Part shown: positions 61,493-64,000 of the stretch, in pieces | How the letters are laid out: every line of letters begins with the position of its first letter | Numbering within the stretch: the first letter of the stretch is position 1 | From: Marinobacter sp. LV10R510-11A | GTDB taxonomy: Bacteria > Pseudomonadota > Gammaproteobacteria > Pseudomonadales > Oleiphilaceae | Direction of reading: 5' to 3' | NCBI RefSeq assembly: GCF_900215155.1 | Contig: NZ_LT907980.1 | Location: forward strand, 3,224,001 to 3,288,000 | DNA length: 64,000 nucleotides | Notes under the pieces: model-generated | The model's input: only the letters and a program-made list of their open reading frames with translations | Database searches by the model: none | What the model was told of the DNA's origin: nothing | Position numbers and translations under genes: made by a program

Positions 61493-62623
61493 ATGCCCGA
61501 TTTGAGTTACCTGCGAACATTCGATCCCGACCGTTTCAAAACTCGTGGTGACCAACCGACGATGAAAGCAGTGGTGACTACGGGCAACGGCAGTTATGAG
61601 AAACTAGAGTACTGCAATGTCCCGATTCCCATACCGAGGCCAGGCGAGGTGTTACTCAGGGTCTTGGCGGCCGGGGTAAATAATACAGAAATCAACACTC
61701 GACTTGGCTGGTATTCTTCATCGGTTCAGGGTGGCACCGAGCACTTATCTGAAACCCATAATGAGCCAGGGATTGAGGATGGTGGCTGGAACGAAACAAC
61801 TCCTTTTCCGTTTATTCAGGGTACAGATTGTTGTGGCGAGGTTATTGCCAGGGGTGAGAGGGCTAATTGGCCGGATATTGGGAAGCGAGTTCTTGTCAGG
61901 GCTTGTATGCGTCTTAACGGCTTCGATTCTCTGGATAATCTTTGGATGGCATCGGATTTTGATGGAGCGTTCGCTCAATACGTCACGGTGCCGGCCAGCG
62001 AGGTATTTGAAATCGATAGCGATTGGAGCGACGTAGAGCTTGCGACAATACCCTGTGCTTATGGAACGGCGGAAAACATGCTGCACCGTGCAAACGTAAA
62101 AAGAACTGACCGCGTGTTGGTTACTGGGGCGTCGGGTGGAGTCGGATCAGCGGCTGTGCAGTTGGCGAAGCGTCGGGGTGCCTATGTTATCGCCGTAGCC
62201 GGCGAAAGTAAGCTGGATTCTGTCCGAGGTCTGGGGGCCGACCAAGTGATTACCCGGGGCTCGGACTTGAGCACTGAGCTTCAGGACTCATCGGTGGATA
62301 TTGTTATCGACAATGTTGCTGGTGAGCAGGTCGGGAAGCTGTTGAAGCTGGTGGCTCGTGGTGGCCGATATGTTTCGTCTGGAGCGATTGCCGGGCCGAT
62401 AACGACCATCGATATGCGCGATTTTTATCTCAAGGACTTAACACTAATTGGTTGCACAGCCTGGGATGAACCGGTCTTTTCAAATCTCATCGATTACATT
62501 GAAAAAGGTGATATACGTCCTCTGGTCGCGAAAACGTTCGAGCTGAAAGACATAGCGACTGCGCAAGAGGAATTCCTCAAGAAGATGCACTTTGGAAACT
62601 TTGTACTGGTGCCGCCACTATGA
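61493..62623 (+). CDS. Zinc-type alcohol dehydrogenase / quinone reductase family (MDR)
   Basis: About 376 residues if started at ATG 61493; in-frame ATG 61436 is also possible, but starts before 61379 would lie in the attC. TMKAVVTTGNGSYEKLEY, PRPGEVLLRVLAAGVNNTE, the nucleotide loop VTGASGGVGSAAVQLAKRRGA and DIVIDNVAGEQ are MDR features. Conserved CGEV and CAYGTAEN. Substrate unknown. Confidence 0.85.
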   Translation: MPDLSYLRTFDPDRFKTRGDQPTMKAVVTTGNGSYEKLEYCNVPIPIPRPGEVLLRVLAAGVNNTEINTRLGWYSSSVQGGTEHLSETHNEPGIEDGGWNETTPFPFIQGTDCCGEVIARGERANWPDIGKRVLVRACMRLNGFDSLDNLWMASDFDGAFAQYVTVPASEVFEIDSDWSDVELATIPCAYGTAENMLHRANVKRTDRVLVTGASGGVGSAAVQLAKRRGAYVIAVAGESKLDSVRGLGADQVITRGSDLSTELQDSSVDIVIDNVAGEQVGKLLKLVARGGRYVSSGAIAGPITTIDMRDFYLKDLTLIGCTAWDEPVFSNLIDYIEKGDIRPLVAKTFELKDIATAQEEFLKKMHFGNFVLVPPL

Positions 62624-62675
62624 AAGCCCCTCCTCGCAGGGCAATAGGCGAAAAGATACGATCCCCATTCAAAGG

Positions 62676-62724
62676 CCCTAACAATGCAATCCACGCGACA
62701 AGCGCGTGATTGCGTGCGTTAGAT
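62676..62724 (+). other. attC, short
   Basis: R'' CCCTAAC to R' GTTAGAT; compact site with GCAATCCACGCG / CGCGTGATTGC arms. Confidence 0.8.
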
Positions 62725-62740
62725 TCATTCGGAGGTATGC

Positions 62741-62959
62741 GTGAAACTCGATCATAGATACAAATATGAATGTGATTCGTTCAAGTTGCTAGTTGATGAG
62801 TTCGAGCGTCAAGTTGACGATTACAAACTTAAAAATCAACATTATGCTGAAGAAACGATAGTACACGACCTTAACGAATATCAGGCACCAAGATACATTT
62901 CGAATTACAAATCTATATTGACTAGTTCGCTAATTATTGAGCGCGCGCACCTTCAATAG
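62741..62959 (+). CDS. Hypothetical protein, last cassette, 3' end replaced
   Basis: 72 residues from GTG with GGAGG. MKLDHRYKYECDSFKLLVDEFERQVDDYKLKNQH is cassette-derived. Its last residues (ERAHLQ) are encoded by sequence belonging to the glutamine synthetase-like gene on the other strand, so the native C-terminus and attC are lost. Confidence 0.5.
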   Translation: MKLDHRYKYECDSFKLLVDEFERQVDDYKLKNQHYAEETIVHDLNEYQAPRYISNYKSILTSSLIIERAHLQ

Positions 62960-63082
62960 GGCTGACGGGTCCACCCGCTTGCCGCGAACAATGCCATTGA
63001 TATCCGGAATCAGCAGATCCACAAACTGCAGCTCGGGGTGCGCCTTGAGAAATGCGTCGGTGCTCACGGAACCAGTACCCAT
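62930..63082 (-). pseudogene. Glutamine synthetase-like gene, N-terminal fragment
   Basis: From ATG 63082: FLKAHPELQFVDLLIPDINGIVRGKRVDPSALLKV is the beta-grasp N-terminus of GlnA/PuuA-type synthetases. After LLKV (about 62948) it changes into cassette sequence and stops at 62930. Only about 45 of some 450 residues remain. Confidence 0.8.
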
Positions 63083-63503
63083 AGGGGAAGCCTTTCAGAA
63101 CTGAAACAGGCCTGTGGCGCAGAGGGCGGCACAGGGAAATTTGCAACGGCACGTTGGATTCGCGCCTTAGCGCTCCTTTATCCCGCGTTTCGGGGGTTTT
63201 GGCAAGATAGGCACATACCGTATTGGACCCATGCTTCGGGTTTATCTGGGCAGTGATTAGCTTGTTGATACTATACACAGGCGGATTGGCGGACCGGATC
63301 ACCACGGCCTCGATCTGGCGGCGCGAGAGTGGCAACAGAGTGGCGAGAGGGTCAGTTTTTCAGGTACCATTTCAGAAGTGGCTGCTTTTGCTTAGCGGAC
63401 TGCTTAGGTTATTGAAAAAATGGTACTTTTAGCCGATCCTTTTTATCTATTCATAAGCAATCCAGGCCAGCCTGCCAGGCCGCAGGGGGAGAAACAGAAC
63501 GGT
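63083..63503. other. Intergenic backbone
   Basis: 420 bp between the synthetase remnant and the methyltransferase. GTACCATTT (63364) and AAATGGTAC (63418) are a separated 9-bp inverted pair, perhaps regulator boxes. No gene supported. Confidence 0.45.
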
Positions 63504-64000
63504 ATGACGAATCAGAGAATCGCCAAAACGGAAATCCTTAATAAGGTGTATACCGCTGATAATCATGAAGAGCTGATGGACGCCTATCAGGCCTGGGCAA
63601 GCGACTACGACAGCGATCTCGTGGATCGGTTTGGGTATGTTGCCCATATCGCCAGCGCAAAGACCCTGGATCAGGCGCTTTGCTGCCAGCATGACGCGGT
63701 CATCCTTGATGCCGGAAGCGGGACAGGTCTGGTGGGGAAGGAGCTTGCGACGCTGGGGTACACCACCATGGATGCGCTGGACTATTCCCGGGATATGCTG
63801 GACGAAGCAGCGGCCAAGGGCATCTATCGGTCATTTTTTCAGGCGGACATGACCAAACCTCTTCCGTTTGCAGACAATACCTACGATGCCGTGGTCTGCA
63901 CCGGTACCTTCACCTACGGTCATGTCAGGGGTGACGCATTTGCCGAGTTGATTCGCGTTACCCGCCCCGGTGGCACGATCGTTTTCACGATACGTGAGGG
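63504..64000 (+). CDS. Class I SAM-dependent methyltransferase (runs off window)
   Basis: Open from ATG 63504 to the window end, 165 codons. AVILDAGSGTGLVGKELATLGYTTMDALDYSRDML is the SAM-binding motif I and acidic motif II; YDAVVCTGTFTYGHV is motif IV, and VTRPGGTIVF motif VI. Resembles the methyltransferase-11/25 group often called Williams-Beuren-region-like. Substrate unknown. Confidence 0.88.
   Translation, partial: MTNQRIAKTEILNKVYTADNHEELMDAYQAWASDYDSDLVDRFGYVAHIASAKTLDQALCCQHDAVILDAGSGTGLVGKELATLGYTTMDALDYSRDMLDEAAAKGIYRSFFQADMTKPLPFADNTYDAVVCTGTFTYGHVRGDAFAELIRVTRPGGTIVFTIRE

Larger units (their letters stand above)
31292..62948 (+). mobile_element. Integron cassette array, about 30 cassettes
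   Basis: Genes separated by palindromic attC sites with YAAC (R'') and GTTRRRY (R') cores. Several attC families are mixed, and the cassette genes vary widely in composition. The array runs from attI at 31291 to a junction near 62948 where it cuts into a glutamine synthetase-like gene. Confidence 0.93.

Noticed and set aside
31292..62948. CRISPR array
   Set aside because: The recurring palindromes are attC sites: variable length, GTTRRRY cores and genes between them.

Overview
The window reads as a gammaproteobacterial chromosome, probably a marine Marinobacter-like organism. That is an inference from gene style: class Ia nrdAB under a cobalamin riboswitch, DUF3047, an amidase and a sedentary integron. 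It has been heavily reshaped by two kinds of mobile platform.

Left (1-3991): LysE/RhtB exporters, a formyltransferase-like enzyme and a MocR regulator of Pseudomonas style. They lie inside the far end of one Tn7-like element, whose terminus with three AATAAAGTTGGTAAC-type sites ends at 3991. Eight bases later a second, complete Tn7-like element begins (about 4000-22782). It carries tnsA (one in-frame stop), tnsB, tnsC and a short TniQ/TnsD, with TnsB-type repeats at both ends; an IS256-family IS sits inside its right end. Its cargo is central carbon metabolism: an internally duplicated isocitrate dehydrogenase-like protein, a malic enzyme, ATP-type PEP carboxykinase, a SulP transporter and a spermidine synthase-like protein. 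A small ribbon-helix-helix protein is encoded in the middle. Arrays of ATTATAA boxes phased at 11 bp precede the malic enzyme and PEPCK genes, and a weaker version precedes the RHH gene, suggesting one local regulon. The three carbon enzymes all release or fix CO2, and SulP proteins move bicarbonate, sulfate or C4-dicarboxylates.

Middle (22788-30099): chromosomal backbone with an amidase, a periplasmic solute-binding protein, a DUF3047 protein, and nrdA-nrdB behind a cobalamin riboswitch.

Right (30124-62948): an integron. intI faces left and carries a LexA box; about 30 cassettes follow. They hold toxin-antitoxin pairs (HigBA-type three times, two of them identical copies; Phd/ParE; YefM/YoeB-like; ParDE; BrnTA; one reversed ParE pair; a DUF4160/DUF2442 pair) and nuclease or defence-like proteins (HEPN-like, PD-(D/E)XK-like, Mrr, EEP, GIY-YIG). 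Others carry two methyl- or phospho-transfer enzymes, a PAS-GGDEF protein, transporters and oxidoreductases. Four related cassettes of about 340 bp have no convincing gene but keep conserved inverted repeats and may encode a structured RNA. The attC sites are themselves targets: two copies of an IS91-like element with a tyrosine recombinase sit at the R'' core, an IS1182-family IS and a 167-bp MITE with matching ends sit at the R' core GTT, and a shrunken group IIC intron lies in another attC.

The array ends abruptly inside a truncated glutamine synthetase-like gene, followed by a SAM methyltransferase that runs off the window.
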